Shown in pieces: positions 15,979-25,166 of a stretch of 57,274 nucleotides of DNA. Position 1 is the stretch's first letter. Each line of letters begins with the position of its first letter. The notes beneath the pieces are model-generated. The model had not been told where the DNA came from, made no database searches, and worked only from the letters and a program-made list of their open reading frames with translations. The translations under genes were made by a program, and so were the position numbers. The stretch comes from JBAXGW01 sp037139195 (lineage in GTDB: Bacteria; Bacteroidota; Bacteroidia; Bacteroidales; JAHJDW01). Location of the stretch: NCBI GenBank assembly GCA_037139195.1, contig JBAXGW010000024.1:1-57274 (forward strand). Reading direction: 5' to 3'.

Positions 15979-18222
15979 TTACCTTTTAATAAGTTTATAG
16001 CTATACGACGTATTTTCACCTCTTAAAGAAACAATATACATTCCAGAAGGTATGTTTGAAATGTCGATGGTTTTGTGATTGTATCCTAAAGTTGCTTGGT
16101 AGTTGGTTGAAATAATTTCTTCTCCTAAAATAGAGCATATTTTTAATGTTAGCAAACGTGTGTTTTCAAATTGACAATCGATATTGATTGTGTTATTTGC
16201 AGGATTTGGATAAACTATAATGTTTTCATTTGATGGATTAGAATTGTATACACCAGTATAATCCAATGCAAATTTAACTCCTTTAAATGCGTTAATTTTA
16301 CCTAGTCCCCAAATATAATTTCCTGAATCGGGCAATGCACCTGTATAATTGTCTTTAATAGCAGTTTGTTTGAAGATATATCGTAAATCATCAGCGTCTA
16401 ACTGCGGATTTGCTTCTAACATTAATGCTATAACTCCACTTGCCATTGGCGAAGACATGCTTGTGCCCATCATCATTCCGTAGCAATAGTCTTTTGAATC
16501 TACACTGCTTTGAGAGCAAGAGTAAGTGAAATCTCTATTGTCACCACCTGATAAATAAGAAATGTCATGTGAGTTAATTGCTGAACCAAGTAATAATCCG
16601 GGAGCTGCAATATCAGGTTTTACTCTGTTGTCAACAGTGTTTCCGCGACTAGAAAATGGTGCTAAATTACCTTCTGATACATAACTTCCATAGTTGGTTA
16701 CAATTCCGTCAATACTAGTAAATATATTTTTAGTTGCAAATGCGGCAACTGCAATAGCTGATTTGGTAGCAGAGAAATCGCTAATTGTAATGTTTTTATC
16801 TCCTCCAAAACCACTGGTTTGACCCGGTGATACAAATGAACCATAATAGCCACTGTAATCTTTCACAAATCCAGTAAACAAGTGAACAGTTCCACTTTTA
16901 GAAGTAATATTTATGCAAACACGCAAAGAACTTTTATTGTATATCTCAAACAAACATCTTGGTTTGTTGTTTTGCTCAGCTGCAGAGTTTGTTAAAGTAA
17001 TATAGCAAGTGTCATTGTTGGCAGATAGCAGGAAAAAGTTTGCAACAGAGTCGGAAGAACAATAATATGAGCTAGTAGCAATTGTTGTTATGCCACTTAA
17101 TAAAGAAATGCTAGTACATATTTGTTGATTTTCTTCACCCCATAAATCAACCCAAGTCTTTTTTTCAGGTAAAGAGCTTGAAAAATTAACAACTGTTCTA
17201 CCAAGCGTGTCGCTCGAAGAGAACGATCTTTTTGCATGAATGTTTAAATCACCATTATTTCCTGCAGAACAAACGAAAATTTTTCCTTTTCCTGTAAGTT
17301 GATCACAAGCTTGACTAAATAACGATTCTCCATCGTGCGAGCCAATTGAGCAGCCCCAGCTTAAATTTACTACAGCTGGTTTTCCTACGGAATTAGCATA
17401 TTCGTAAACGTAGTTCATTCCATCAATAATATTGCTCATTCCTGTTGAAGTCCATTGACCAGGGTCTGGTTTTATTCCAATAAAAATCAAATCACTTTCG
17501 TAGGCAACGCCTCTAAATTTATTGCCGGCACTTCCAATTCCAGAGCCAGCAGTTATTCCTGCAACATGCGAACCATGTGAAAGAGCGCTTGCGTCAGTGC
17601 TATCGTTCCATATTTCAGTGCTGTCGTTAAGTTCGTTTCCATAAGCATATCCTGCTGGTGGATTTCCCGTGTTCTTTTGTTCCCAAACTTTAACAACTCG
17701 ATATTTTGTTCCAGTTGTATCTAAAAAAGCAGGATGACTGTAATCGAAACCAGCATCAATAATTCCAACAACGACATTTTTACCTGAAAAGGGGTGAGGC
17801 AAATTGAAGCCAGCATGCACAGAATCTACATTTGCATCATGTCTAGCACTATCCATCTCGAAATATACAGGTTCATCTAGTTGGATATAGTCGATTCCTT
17901 TGATTTTAATAAATTCAATAATTTTAGATGAAGGAATTTGGACAGTCCAAATGTTTCCAGCTTTTGTGCCAATAAAAGCTCCCATATTTGTAATATCAGA
18001 CGCATTAATGCTATTGTTAGTTTTTATTAAACTACTTAAATAAAAAGTATTTGAAATTTTTTTATAAATAAAATCTCTGTTAGGAGTTTCTGCATTTACT
18101 CGTTTGTTTTGTACAAGGTTGATGTATTTTTTTGTAGTTGGCGATAGCTTAGAATTTTGCGAAAATGCAGAAAATGAAGTTGTTATAATTAAGCTTGCAG
18201 TAAAAAATATAAGTTTTTTCAT
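15979..18222 (-). CDS. Secreted S8 subtilisin-like protease with type IX sorting domain
   Basis: The protein has 747 residues from the ATG at 18222 (MKKLIFFTASLIITTSFSAF), which opens a clear signal peptide; the longer frame to 18306 runs into the upstream terminator. The catalytic triad is visible: Asp in VGIIDAGFDYSHPAF, His in SHGSHVAGITAGS, and Ser in GTSMSSPMASGV. The last 80 residues form a Por-type sorting domain (VYPNPANNTINID, ending SYKLIKR), so it should cross the outer membrane by the type IX system. It is a predicted extracellular or surface peptidase. The next gene, DUF155, follows at 5 bases. Confidence 0.93.
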   Translation of the reverse strand: MKKLIFFTASLIITTSFSAFSQNSKLSPTTKKYINLVQNKRVNAETPNRDFIYKKISNTFYLSSLIKTNNSINASDITNMGAFIGTKAGNIWTVQIPSSKIIEFIKIKGIDYIQLDEPVYFEMDSARHDANVDSVHAGFNLPHPFSGKNVVVGIIDAGFDYSHPAFLDTTGTKYRVVKVWEQKNTGNPPAGYAYGNELNDSTEIWNDSTDASALSHGSHVAGITAGSGIGSAGNKFRGVAYESDLIFIGIKPDPGQWTSTGMSNIIDGMNYVYEYANSVGKPAVVNLSWGCSIGSHDGESLFSQACDQLTGKGKIFVCSAGNNGDLNIHAKRSFSSSDTLGRTVVNFSSSLPEKKTWVDLWGEENQQICTSISLLSGITTIATSSYYCSSDSVANFFLLSANNDTCYITLTNSAAEQNNKPRCLFEIYNKSSLRVCINITSKSGTVHLFTGFVKDYSGYYGSFVSPGQTSGFGGDKNITISDFSATKSAIAVAAFATKNIFTSIDGIVTNYGSYVSEGNLAPFSSRGNTVDNRVKPDIAAPGLLLGSAINSHDISYLSGGDNRDFTYSCSQSSVDSKDYCYGMMMGTSMSSPMASGVIALMLEANPQLDADDLRYIFKQTAIKDNYTGALPDSGNYIWGLGKINAFKGVKFALDYTGVYNSNPSNENIIVYPNPANNTINIDCQFENTRLLTLKICSILGEEIISTNYQATLGYNHKTIDISNIPSGMYIVSLRGENTSYSYKLIKR

Positions 18223-18282
18223 GTTTTGGAATTTTTTTTGGTGGCTCGTATGAATGTGTAAATATAAATTATTTTTTAAGAC

Positions 18283-18318
18283 AAAAAAAACGGATGACAA
18301 TGCCATCCGTTTTTTTTG
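18283..18318 (-). terminator. Rho-independent terminator after the RRM gene
   Basis: A hairpin with stem ACGGATG/CATCCGT and a six-base loop is flanked by A and T runs on both sides. It lies 21 bases past the stop of the leftward RNA-binding protein gene and upstream of the subtilase start, so it separates the two transcripts. Confidence 0.85.
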
Positions 18319-18338
18319 ATAAATAAAAAATATTTTAT

Positions 18339-18680
18339 TTAGTAGCTACGTTTGTTGTAACCGCCACCGCTATTGTTATTTCTTCTGTCGCCACCGCCTC
18401 TGTTGTCGTTTCTGAAACCACCAGTTCTAGGACCGTCTTTTTTTTCAATCGACTCATTAACAACGATAGTTCTTCCGCCAAATTCTGCACCATTTAATTC
18501 TGCAATTGCTTTTTTAGCTTCTTCTTCATTTGGCATTTCAATAAAACCAAATCCTTTGCTTCTGCCAGAAAACTTGTCAGTTATAATTTTAGCTGAATCC
18601 ACTGCGCCATATTCTTCAAAAATGTCTTTTAATTCGTCTTCTTTTAAGTTATAAGTAAGACTTCCTACAAAAATGTTCAT
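18339..18680 (-). CDS. RRM-type RNA-binding protein with glycine-rich tail
   Basis: The protein has 113 residues from the ATG at 18680 (MNIFVGSLTYNLKEDEL), chosen because the RRM begins at once; the longer frame to 18752 adds an unrelated lead and crosses a promoter-like element. RNP2 is IFVGSL and RNP1 is KGFGFIEM. The tail is rich in Gly, Arg and Asn (GGFRNDNRGGGDRRN). This matches the single-RRM proteins common in Bacteroidetes and cyanobacteria, thought to act in post-transcriptional control or cold adaptation. It is monocistronic, with a terminator downstream. Confidence 0.92.
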   Translation of the reverse strand: MNIFVGSLTYNLKEDELKDIFEEYGAVDSAKIITDKFSGRSKGFGFIEMPNEEEAKKAIAELNGAEFGGRTIVVNESIEKKDGPRTGGFRNDNRGGGDRRNNNSGGGYNKRSY

Positions 18681-18723
18681 AAAATTCTGTTTAGTAATAA
18701 ATAAAAATTGTAAATAGATTATG

Positions 18724-18731
18724 CAAATGTA
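18724..18731 (-). promoter_or_regulatory. Possible -7 element for the RRM gene
   Basis: The minus strand reads TACATTTG, matching TAnnTTTG, 43 bases upstream of the chosen start at 18680. No clear TTTG box lies at the expected distance further upstream. Confidence 0.45.
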
Positions 18732-18950
18732 GTATTTATTTATTACATTCATAATTTTAAACGCAAAATATTTGAAAATATAATAGGCTAGAAACTAATT
18801 GATAATAAAAGGATTTAAGAATAAACTTTTTATTAAGCAATAAAGGCTTACATCAAATACTTAAAAATATTTTTTTATGCTTTTAAAAGCCTGTAAATAG
18901 TGAATATAAGTGCTATTTGCATTATTTTTTAAAAATAATCAATAATTTTA

Positions 18951-18980
18951 TTTGTATATAAAAATATTTTCTTAATTTTG
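18951..18980 (+). promoter_or_regulatory. Bacteroidetes-type promoter of the L31 gene
   Basis: TTTG at 18951-18954 and TAATTTTG at 18973-18980 are separated by 18 bases, a good match to the two-box promoter of this phylum. It lies 47 bases upstream of the L31 start. The remaining gap to the RRM gene is AT-rich and shows nothing else. Confidence 0.7.
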
Positions 18981-19027
18981 CAGGCTCAATAAAGAAAAGT
19001 AATTTAAGCATAAAAGGAAGAGATAAG

Positions 19028-19309
19028 ATGAAAAAAGACATACACCCAAAGGATTACAGATTTGTCGTTTTTAAAGATATGTCTAACGACTATTCATTTA
19101 TAACAAAATCGACAGTTCAAACTAAAGACACTATTACGATGGAAGACGGTGTAGAGTATCCACTTGTTAAATTGGAAATTTCTCACATGTCGCATCCTTT
19201 CTATACGGGTAAAGTTAAATTGGTTGATACAGCTGGTCGTATTGATAAATTTAAAAGCAGATATCAAAAACACATTAACACTAAAAACGCAGCAAGCGAA
19301 GCTAATTAA
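19028..19309 (+). CDS. rpmE2: 50S ribosomal protein L31, type B
   Basis: The protein has 93 residues. It begins MKKDIHPKDYRFVVFKDMSN and contains the L31 core SHPFYTGKVKLVDTAGRIDKFKSRY. The zinc-binding CxxC motif of type A L31 is absent, so this is the zinc-free type B form. It sits in the large ribosomal subunit and is probably transcribed alone, with its own two-box promoter upstream and a hairpin terminator downstream. Confidence 0.95.
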   Translation: MKKDIHPKDYRFVVFKDMSNDYSFITKSTVQTKDTITMEDGVEYPLVKLEISHMSHPFYTGKVKLVDTAGRIDKFKSRYQKHINTKNAASEAN

Positions 19310-19325
19310 GCGAAGTTTGTTTTAT

Positions 19326-19369
19326 GATATAAAAAAAGGGTTTCCAAAATGGGAACCTTTTTTTATATC
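19326..19369 (+). terminator. Terminator after L31
   Basis: An extended hairpin with arms GATATAAAAAAAGG and CCTTTTTTTATATC encloses a GGTTTCC/GGGAACC inner region. It lies 17 bases past the L31 stop and ends in a T run. Confidence 0.85.
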
Positions 19370-19425
19370 CATTCTGTAATTATTTTAACATAACTGCGTT
19401 ATTTTAGTGTTTTAATAATTAAAAA

Positions 19426-21966
19426 ATGAAAAGTTTAGCCTTTAATATTTTATTATTATTAATATTCATTCCTATTGCTGCTAATTCTCAAGTTTCGACT
19501 TCGATTATTAATGTAGAAAATTTAAATACTAAATTTTTAGAATATCTGCTCAAACAAGAAATAGATTCAGTTAGAAAATCAAAAGGGTTGGATATACTAA
19601 TAAACGATTCTATTCTTTATCTTGCTTCAAAAGACCAATCAGAATATTTATCTCATAAAAAAGAACTTACTCATTTTCAGAAAGAAAATATTGAAAAATT
19701 CAGTCCTCAAGACAGGGTCGATTTCTATGGTGCTATTAATTATAATGTTGGAGAAAATGTATTATATACTCCATTATCAGGTTTAATATCTGATTCGCAC
19801 ACAGGAAAAACTTATGATATTAAGACTTATAAAGATGCAGCTTGTTATATGATGCTTGCATGGGTTAATTCTCCTGGTCATTACGCTAATATTATTACTA
19901 GAAGTTATGATATAACTGGAGTATCAGTGTTTTATGATATGAAAAGTAATAAGCTATTTGCTGCTCAAGTTTTTGCTGATGTAAATCCATATTATAGCTA
20001 TAAAAATAACCCATCACTTTTCCCTTATGAATTGTATAATGATTCTTTAGTAAATAGAAAATTTGTATCGACTGAGATTAAGGTTGAATGCCATAAAAGG
20101 CATGCATTTGATATTAAAAAAGATGATAGAAAAAAGAAATGTTGTAATTCAAGTGTGAGTGTTTTTAATTATAACAGTATAAGTTTGTATTTTATTAATG
20201 ATACGCTTTATATGGGTATTTATAAAAGGTACTTAGGTGTTATAAAAAAGTTTTTCAAAAATAAAAAAGATGGTGTTTTACTTGAATTTCTTGATTTTGA
20301 TTATACCTATTCATGTAATATGCTTGATAATAAACGAATGCCAACTAGGGATAATGGTGGGTGTATTTTTAATGGTGTAATAACTAGGCCTGTTTATAAA
20401 GATAGCGTGCTATATTTTATAGATTTGTTTGAAAAGAAAAATGCTAAAAATAAAATTAAATCAGATTACACATTAGTTCCTCTAGGGAAATTTCCAAAGT
20501 CGGTTTTAGAAAAAAAAATAGATATTAATCTTTTAATTCTACAGAAAAATCGACTTTGTAGTATTATTCCATCTCAAGGTATTTGTGGGTTGTTGATAGA
20601 ATCTAAGATTCCAAAGTTTAAACTGACGATGGATTTTGATTCATTAAAATATCGACCAAATATAAAAGCAGAAAAGAAAGAATATAAAGTTTGGTTTGAA
20701 CAGAATAAAATAGATATAATAAACTCTGATACTTTAAAGTGGCTCAAGAAAATTTTAGATAGAGATGATTTATTTGTAAGTAAAATAGTATTAAATGTCT
20801 TTGCTAGCGTTGAGGGGACTGAAGAAATTAACCAAAGCTTATATACTAAGCGAGCCGAAAAAATTCTTGATGTATTTCAGAAAGAGCAAGATTCAACAAT
20901 AAATTTAGAAGTAAATACAAAAGAAAATTGGCCGCTTTTTAAAAAGCAATTAATTAATTCCGATTTCAAGTTCTTGTTGGAAATGGATTCGTGTCAAATT
21001 AAAGACTACGTGAATGTAAAAGAAAATGCCCTTAAGCTGGAAGTTCTTTTGGCGCAACAGCGTTATGGTCAGGTGTTAATATATTACAAGCCTAAAATTA
21101 CTAATCAAAATATAAACTATTACGCAATGTCTGAATTTAGGAAACTTTGCTCGAATTCAAAATTAGACAATACTCAGCAATCAAGATTGAAAAAAGTACT
21201 TTCTTTTTTGTTATATCGTTGTTCAACTAATAAACTAAATTTTGATTCAGTCAAATGTAATATCTCAAATGACAAAAGGTTTTATGAAGAAAATCATCAA
21301 TTATTATTATATAATTTAATATATAAAAAAGATTCAACATTGAATCCTAATCAAGTAAATGATTCGCTAAAAAAATATTTTTTCAAATATTCCCTTTATG
21401 AAAATGCAAAATATAATAGGTTAGCTTATTTGATAAATAATAGAAAAGTTTTAGAAGAAAAATCAACTGTTAATCAAGTGAAAGACTTTTTATCAGTTAT
21501 TAAGAAAATGAATTTTTCTAAAGATACCATTCGACTTTTTGAATTGTATTATCATTTCAGATATTTAAATGACTTGTATATTAAAGGATGGACTTTTGCA
21601 AAAGTTAAAGAATCATTGGATTTTATTTATCAGTACTACAAAGAATTTGAGCCAAATGATGATTTGAAATATGAATTATCCTTATATTTTATTTCTTTCA
21701 AACAACTTGAAACAAGTATATCGTATTTAGAGCCGTTGGTTCAAGATTCAAATTTCCATAAAGAAGCCTACATCCTATATTTAAAGTTATACGATCAACT
21801 TCAAATGGCAGGAGTTAAATCCAATTCAGAGGATTTATTAATTGAAGCAGCTGAAAAACTTCCCACCGTGGATTGGTGTAATCTCTTTATTGGTCCATGT
21901 AATATTCGGTTTCAAATATTTAATAATGAGTCTTTAAAGAGTGTTTATTGTGCTAAATGCAAGTAA
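19426..21966 (+). CDS. Large secreted CAP-domain (SCP/YkwD-like) protein
   Basis: The protein has 846 residues with a signal peptide (MKSLAFNILLLLIFIPIAANS). Residues about 30-195 form a CAP domain, with NYNVGENVLY and AWVNSPGHYANIITRSYD as landmarks. A second recognisable stretch near residue 460 (VFASVEGTEEINQSLYTKRA) resembles the OmpA-like motif '(Y/F)AS.EG...N..L...RA'. The last third is helical and repeat-like. Bacterial CAP proteins are poorly characterised; some bind cell wall or lipids. This is an unusual size and combination. It is probably monocistronic and periplasmic or surface-exposed. Confidence 0.82.
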   Translation: MKSLAFNILLLLIFIPIAANSQVSTSIINVENLNTKFLEYLLKQEIDSVRKSKGLDILINDSILYLASKDQSEYLSHKKELTHFQKENIEKFSPQDRVDFYGAINYNVGENVLYTPLSGLISDSHTGKTYDIKTYKDAACYMMLAWVNSPGHYANIITRSYDITGVSVFYDMKSNKLFAAQVFADVNPYYSYKNNPSLFPYELYNDSLVNRKFVSTEIKVECHKRHAFDIKKDDRKKKCCNSSVSVFNYNSISLYFINDTLYMGIYKRYLGVIKKFFKNKKDGVLLEFLDFDYTYSCNMLDNKRMPTRDNGGCIFNGVITRPVYKDSVLYFIDLFEKKNAKNKIKSDYTLVPLGKFPKSVLEKKIDINLLILQKNRLCSIIPSQGICGLLIESKIPKFKLTMDFDSLKYRPNIKAEKKEYKVWFEQNKIDIINSDTLKWLKKILDRDDLFVSKIVLNVFASVEGTEEINQSLYTKRAEKILDVFQKEQDSTINLEVNTKENWPLFKKQLINSDFKFLLEMDSCQIKDYVNVKENALKLEVLLAQQRYGQVLIYYKPKITNQNINYYAMSEFRKLCSNSKLDNTQQSRLKKVLSFLLYRCSTNKLNFDSVKCNISNDKRFYEENHQLLLYNLIYKKDSTLNPNQVNDSLKKYFFKYSLYENAKYNRLAYLINNRKVLEEKSTVNQVKDFLSVIKKMNFSKDTIRLFELYYHFRYLNDLYIKGWTFAKVKESLDFIYQYYKEFEPNDDLKYELSLYFISFKQLETSISYLEPLVQDSNFHKEAYILYLKLYDQLQMAGVKSNSEDLLIEAAEKLPTVDWCNLFIGPCNIRFQIFNNESLKSVYCAKCK

Positions 21967-22092
21967 TTGATATAATCTGCGATTTCTTCAATAAAACTCC
22001 CAATTTTGTCTCAAATATTATACTATGAAAAAATTCTTTTCCACTATGCTCAATATATAATCAAATCATTTTCAAATTCCATTATCATTCCA

Positions 22093-23157
22093 TCAATACC
22101 ATTTTTTCTTAATCCAAAATGCTAAGCTAACCAGTCCAATCATAACTGGCACTTCTACCAAAGGACCAATTACTGCCGTAAACGCTTCGCCTGAATTCAT
22201 TCCAAATATTGCTATTGCTACCGCTATTGCTAATTCAAAGTTGTTGCTTGCCGCTGTAAACGAAAGTGTTACCGATTGTTCGTAATTAGCCCCAACTTTT
22301 TTGCCCATATAAAATGATAATACAAACATAACGATAAAATATATGAGCATTGGAATCGCAATCATCACAACATCCATTGGGATTTTAACTATATATTCGC
22401 CTTTTAATGAGAACATTACGACGATAGTAAACAGCAATGCAATCAAAGTTAGCGGGCTGATTTTAGGGATAAATTTGGTATGATACCATTCTTTGTTTTT
22501 TATTCTTACAAGTATAAAACGAGTTAAAAACCCTGCTATGAAAGGAATTCCTAAATAAATAAATACGCTTTTAGCAATTTCACCTATTGTAATGTTTTCT
22601 ACTGCTGAATTGGTTGGTATTCCAAAATATGCTGGTAATACAGCAATAAATAAATAAGCATAAACCGAAAAGAATACTACTTGAAATATGGAATTGAAAG
22701 CTACTAAGCCAGCGGCGTATTGCGTATCGCCTTTTGCAAGGTCGTTCCAGACTATAACCATAGCAATGCATCGGGCTAAGCCTATCATTATTATTCCATA
22801 CATGTAGGGAAGATTTGCATTGTTTTCGCCAGGGAAAAGTTTGAAAAATGCGATTGCAAGAGCAAACATCAATACTGGTCCAATAATCCAGTTTTGAACT
22901 AACGATAAGCCAAGTATTTTCCAGTTTTTGAATACATCGCCCAATTCTTCATATTTTACTTTTGCTAATGGAGGAAACATCATTAATATTAAACCTATAG
23001 CAATAGGAATATTTGTAGTGCTTTCGGGAGATGATTTTAATGAATCCCAAAATAGTGCAATAGATGGAAAGAAATAGCCACTTGCAACGCCAATAAACAT
23101 AGCTAAAAAAATCCAAAGTGTAAGGTAACGGTCGAGAAATTTTAAACGAGTTTTCAT
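22093..23157 (-). CDS. acr3: Arsenite efflux transporter ACR3
   Basis: The protein has 354 residues from the ATG at 23157 (MKTRLKFLDRYLTLWIF), with about ten membrane helices. The conserved cysteine in GLARCIAMVIVWNDLA matches the As(III)-binding Cys of ACR3 permeases. It exports arsenite from the cytoplasm. It is the last gene of the arsR-rhodanese-arsC-arsM-acr3 group. A palindromic repeat lies between it and arsM, which may alter transcript stability at this point. Confidence 0.95.
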   Translation of the reverse strand: MKTRLKFLDRYLTLWIFLAMFIGVASGYFFPSIALFWDSLKSSPESTTNIPIAIGLILMMFPPLAKVKYEELGDVFKNWKILGLSLVQNWIIGPVLMFALAIAFFKLFPGENNANLPYMYGIIMIGLARCIAMVIVWNDLAKGDTQYAAGLVAFNSIFQVVFFSVYAYLFIAVLPAYFGIPTNSAVENITIGEIAKSVFIYLGIPFIAGFLTRFILVRIKNKEWYHTKFIPKISPLTLIALLFTIVVMFSLKGEYIVKIPMDVVMIAIPMLIYFIVMFVLSFYMGKKVGANYEQSVTLSFTAASNNFELAIAVAIAIFGMNSGEAFTAVIGPLVEVPVMIGLVSLAFWIKKKWY

Positions 23158-23243
23158 GTTTTTTTGAATTAACAAGTTAGAATTAAGAAGTAAGAATCAA
23201 GAAAACTGAAGCCAGAATTCTGAAAAAACTATAATGGCTCTAT

Positions 23244-23331
23244 CGGTGACTGAGCGGAGCCTTTTCTGGTGACTGAGCGGAGTCGAAGTCACTGTGGCTT
23301 CGACTCCGCTCAGCCACCGGTTACCAGTCAC
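23244..23331. repeat. Dispersed palindromic repeat, copy 1 (TGAGCGGAGTCGAAG family)
   Basis: Two copies of GTGACTGAGCGGAG lie in direct orientation. The second forms a long hairpin with GCTTCGACTCCGCTCAGCC (about 23268-23319). It lies between arsM and acr3. The same core recurs at 24220, 26864 and 46344-46457. Confidence 0.88.
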
Positions 23332-23335
23332 GCTT

Positions 23336-24172
23336 TTAACAATTGCAACCACAACCACATCCATTCGATGGTTTTTCAGCATAAACAGTTATACTATAAA
23401 TTCCAGTTTTGCTTTCTTTGAAGTCAGCTATTTGATTTTCGGTTAGATAATCTTTTAAAATGCTATCAGGAACTTCAATTTGTTTTGATTTTTTTATTGA
23501 AACATTTGTAAAGCCGCAATTATGAATGATATTTAAATAATCTTCTTCTTGAATTGCTCCAGAAACACAACCTGCATACATTTCAGCATTTTCTTTTAAT
23601 GATTTTGGCAGCTCGCCTTTTAAAACTACATCGCTAACACATAGATGACCGCCATTTTTTAACACTCTGAACGTTTCAGAAAAAGCTTTTTTCTTGTCAG
23701 GAACTAAATTAAGTACGCAGTTGCTAATTACAACGTCCGCTTTATTTGCAGTAATTGGCATGCTTTCGATGTCTCCTAAACGAAATTGAACATTGTTGAA
23801 ATTTAATTTGTCGGCATTTTCTCTTGCTTTTGCAATCATGGTTTCAGTCATGTCTACGCCAATAACCAAACCCGAATTGCCAACTAAGGCTCTTGCAACA
23901 AAGCAGTCGTTTCCAGCGCCTGAACCTAAGTCAATTACAGTGTCACCATTTTTGATTAGAGCAAATTCTGTTGGTATTCCACAGCCTAAACCTAAATCGG
24001 CATCGGGGTTATAGCCATTTAATGTGTCGTATTTTTCGCTAAAAATTGTATAATCAACGCCGGTGCAACAACCAGTAGCTCCGCAACACGACATTTCGTT
24101 TGATTCTTTTGTTTGATTAGCTATTTGAGAGTATTTATCTTTTACTATTTCTTTTATTTCTTGATTTTCCAT
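23336..24172 (-). CDS. arsM: Arsenite S-adenosylmethionine methyltransferase ArsM
   Basis: The protein has 278 residues. It methylates As(III) with SAM. The SAM site is VIDLGSGAGNDCFVAR, and the three conserved arsenic-binding cysteines lie in GLGCGIPTEF, SNCVLNLVPDK and YAGCVSGAIQ. There is an extra Cys cluster near residues 29-36 (SCCGATGCC) and a cysteine-rich tail ending GCGCGCNC. It sits between arsC and acr3 with palindromic repeats on both sides. The tail could bind metalloid directly. Confidence 0.95.
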   Translation of the reverse strand: MENQEIKEIVKDKYSQIANQTKESNEMSCCGATGCCTGVDYTIFSEKYDTLNGYNPDADLGLGCGIPTEFALIKNGDTVIDLGSGAGNDCFVARALVGNSGLVIGVDMTETMIAKARENADKLNFNNVQFRLGDIESMPITANKADVVISNCVLNLVPDKKKAFSETFRVLKNGGHLCVSDVVLKGELPKSLKENAEMYAGCVSGAIQEEDYLNIIHNCGFTNVSIKKSKQIEVPDSILKDYLTENQIADFKESKTGIYSITVYAEKPSNGCGCGCNC

Positions 24173-24219
24173 AATTTTTATAGTGATTAGTGAATATTGA
24201 ATAGTGAATGGTGAATCTT

Positions 24220-24292
24220 CGGTGGCTGAGCGGAGCCGAAGTCACTGTGACTTCTACCGCTCAGTCACTGGAAAAAATCCGCTCAGTCACCA
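24220..24292. repeat. Dispersed palindromic repeat, copy 2
   Basis: The sequence GGTGGCTGAGCGGAGCCGAAG is followed by an inverted half with CCGCTCAGTCAC, which is then repeated once more. It lies between arsC and arsM and belongs to the same family as the copy at 23244. Confidence 0.88.
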
Positions 24293-24302
24293 AAAAAACA
24301 TC

Positions 24303-24719
24303 TCATGGTTTTATTGTTTGATAAAATTTGTAAAATTCATTTTTAATTTCGTCTCTAACTCGAATAAATTCGCTCCAAACAAACTCATCGCTTCCAGTTG
24401 CATGTGATGGGTCGTCGAATCCTATGTGAATACGATTTTTTACTTTTCCTAAAAAAGCAGGGCAGTTTTCATTGGCACCACCACAAACAGTTATAACGTA
24501 ATCCCATTCTTCGCTAAGGTACAAGTCAACCGAATCTGAAGTGTGATGGCTGATGTCAATGCCTATTTGTTTCATTGCTTCAACCGCTTTTTCGTTTAGT
24601 TTGCCCGATGCTTCTGTTCCAGCTGAGCGAACAATATTATTTTTATCAAAAGATTGTAGAAAACCATGTGCCATTTGGCTGCGACAAGAATTGCCAGTGC
24701 ATAAAATTAAGATTTTCAT
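24303..24719 (-). CDS. arsC: Arsenate reductase, thioredoxin-coupled LMW-phosphatase type
   Basis: The protein has 138 residues. The phosphatase-like P-loop is CTGNSCRSQMA at the N-terminus, and further redox Cys candidates lie in VCGGANENCP. The DDPSHATG segment matches the Asp loop. It reduces arsenate to arsenite in the cytoplasm, feeding ACR3 export and ArsM methylation. It starts 4 bases after the rhodanese-like gene, so the two are co-translated. Confidence 0.95.
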   Translation of the reverse strand: MKILILCTGNSCRSQMAHGFLQSFDKNNIVRSAGTEASGKLNEKAVEAMKQIGIDISHHTSDSVDLYLSEEWDYVITVCGGANENCPAFLGKVKNRIHIGFDDPSHATGSDEFVWSEFIRVRDEIKNEFYKFYQTIKP

Positions 24720-24723
24720 ATAT

Positions 24724-25152
24724 TTAGTTTTTAAATTTGTTTAACTTTCTTTTTGCTGTTAGTCGGCAAGCACATTGACCGTGCAATTCTTCATCTAAAT
24801 CAATAATTAATGGAATGCCATCTTTATCCCATTCTAAAATTCCACCTATCAAATTAATAAAATTCGAATAGCCTTGTTTAATAGCTTCTTCAACTACAAA
24901 TTTGCTCTTTACTCCAGATGAATCTACAACAATAATTGCTTTGTCTTTTGGTAATTCGTGGATTTGATTAATAATTTCTGGATACTCAAAATAAAGAATA
25001 TTTGGGGAGTCAATTTTTTTATAGGCAACATATTCCGATTTTCTAATATCCAAGAAAAACAAATCTTCCAACCTAATGCTATAAGCATCTTTTGGCGAAA
25101 TATGTTTCATTCCACTATCTGAAATATATAAAGAAATCTCCTTAAGTTTCAT
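24724..25152 (-). CDS. Rhodanese-like protein lacking the catalytic cysteine
   Basis: The protein has 142 residues from the ATG at 25152 (MKLKEISLYISDSG); the longer frame overlaps arsR. The rhodanese fold is seen in LFFLDIRKSEYVAYKKID and in the C-terminal NLIGGILEWDKDGIPL. The active-site loop, usually CxxGxRS, reads DSSGVKS here, so the sulfur-carrying Cys is replaced by Asp. Two cysteines near the end (GQCACRL) could bind metal. It lies between arsR and arsC, so a role in arsenic sensing or binding is possible but unproven. Confidence 0.8.
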   Translation of the reverse strand: MKLKEISLYISDSGMKHISPKDAYSIRLEDLFFLDIRKSEYVAYKKIDSPNILYFEYPEIINQIHELPKDKAIIVVDSSGVKSKFVVEEAIKQGYSNFINLIGGILEWDKDGIPLIIDLDEELHGQCACRLTAKRKLNKFKN

Positions 25153-25166
25153 TTTATATATTGGTA

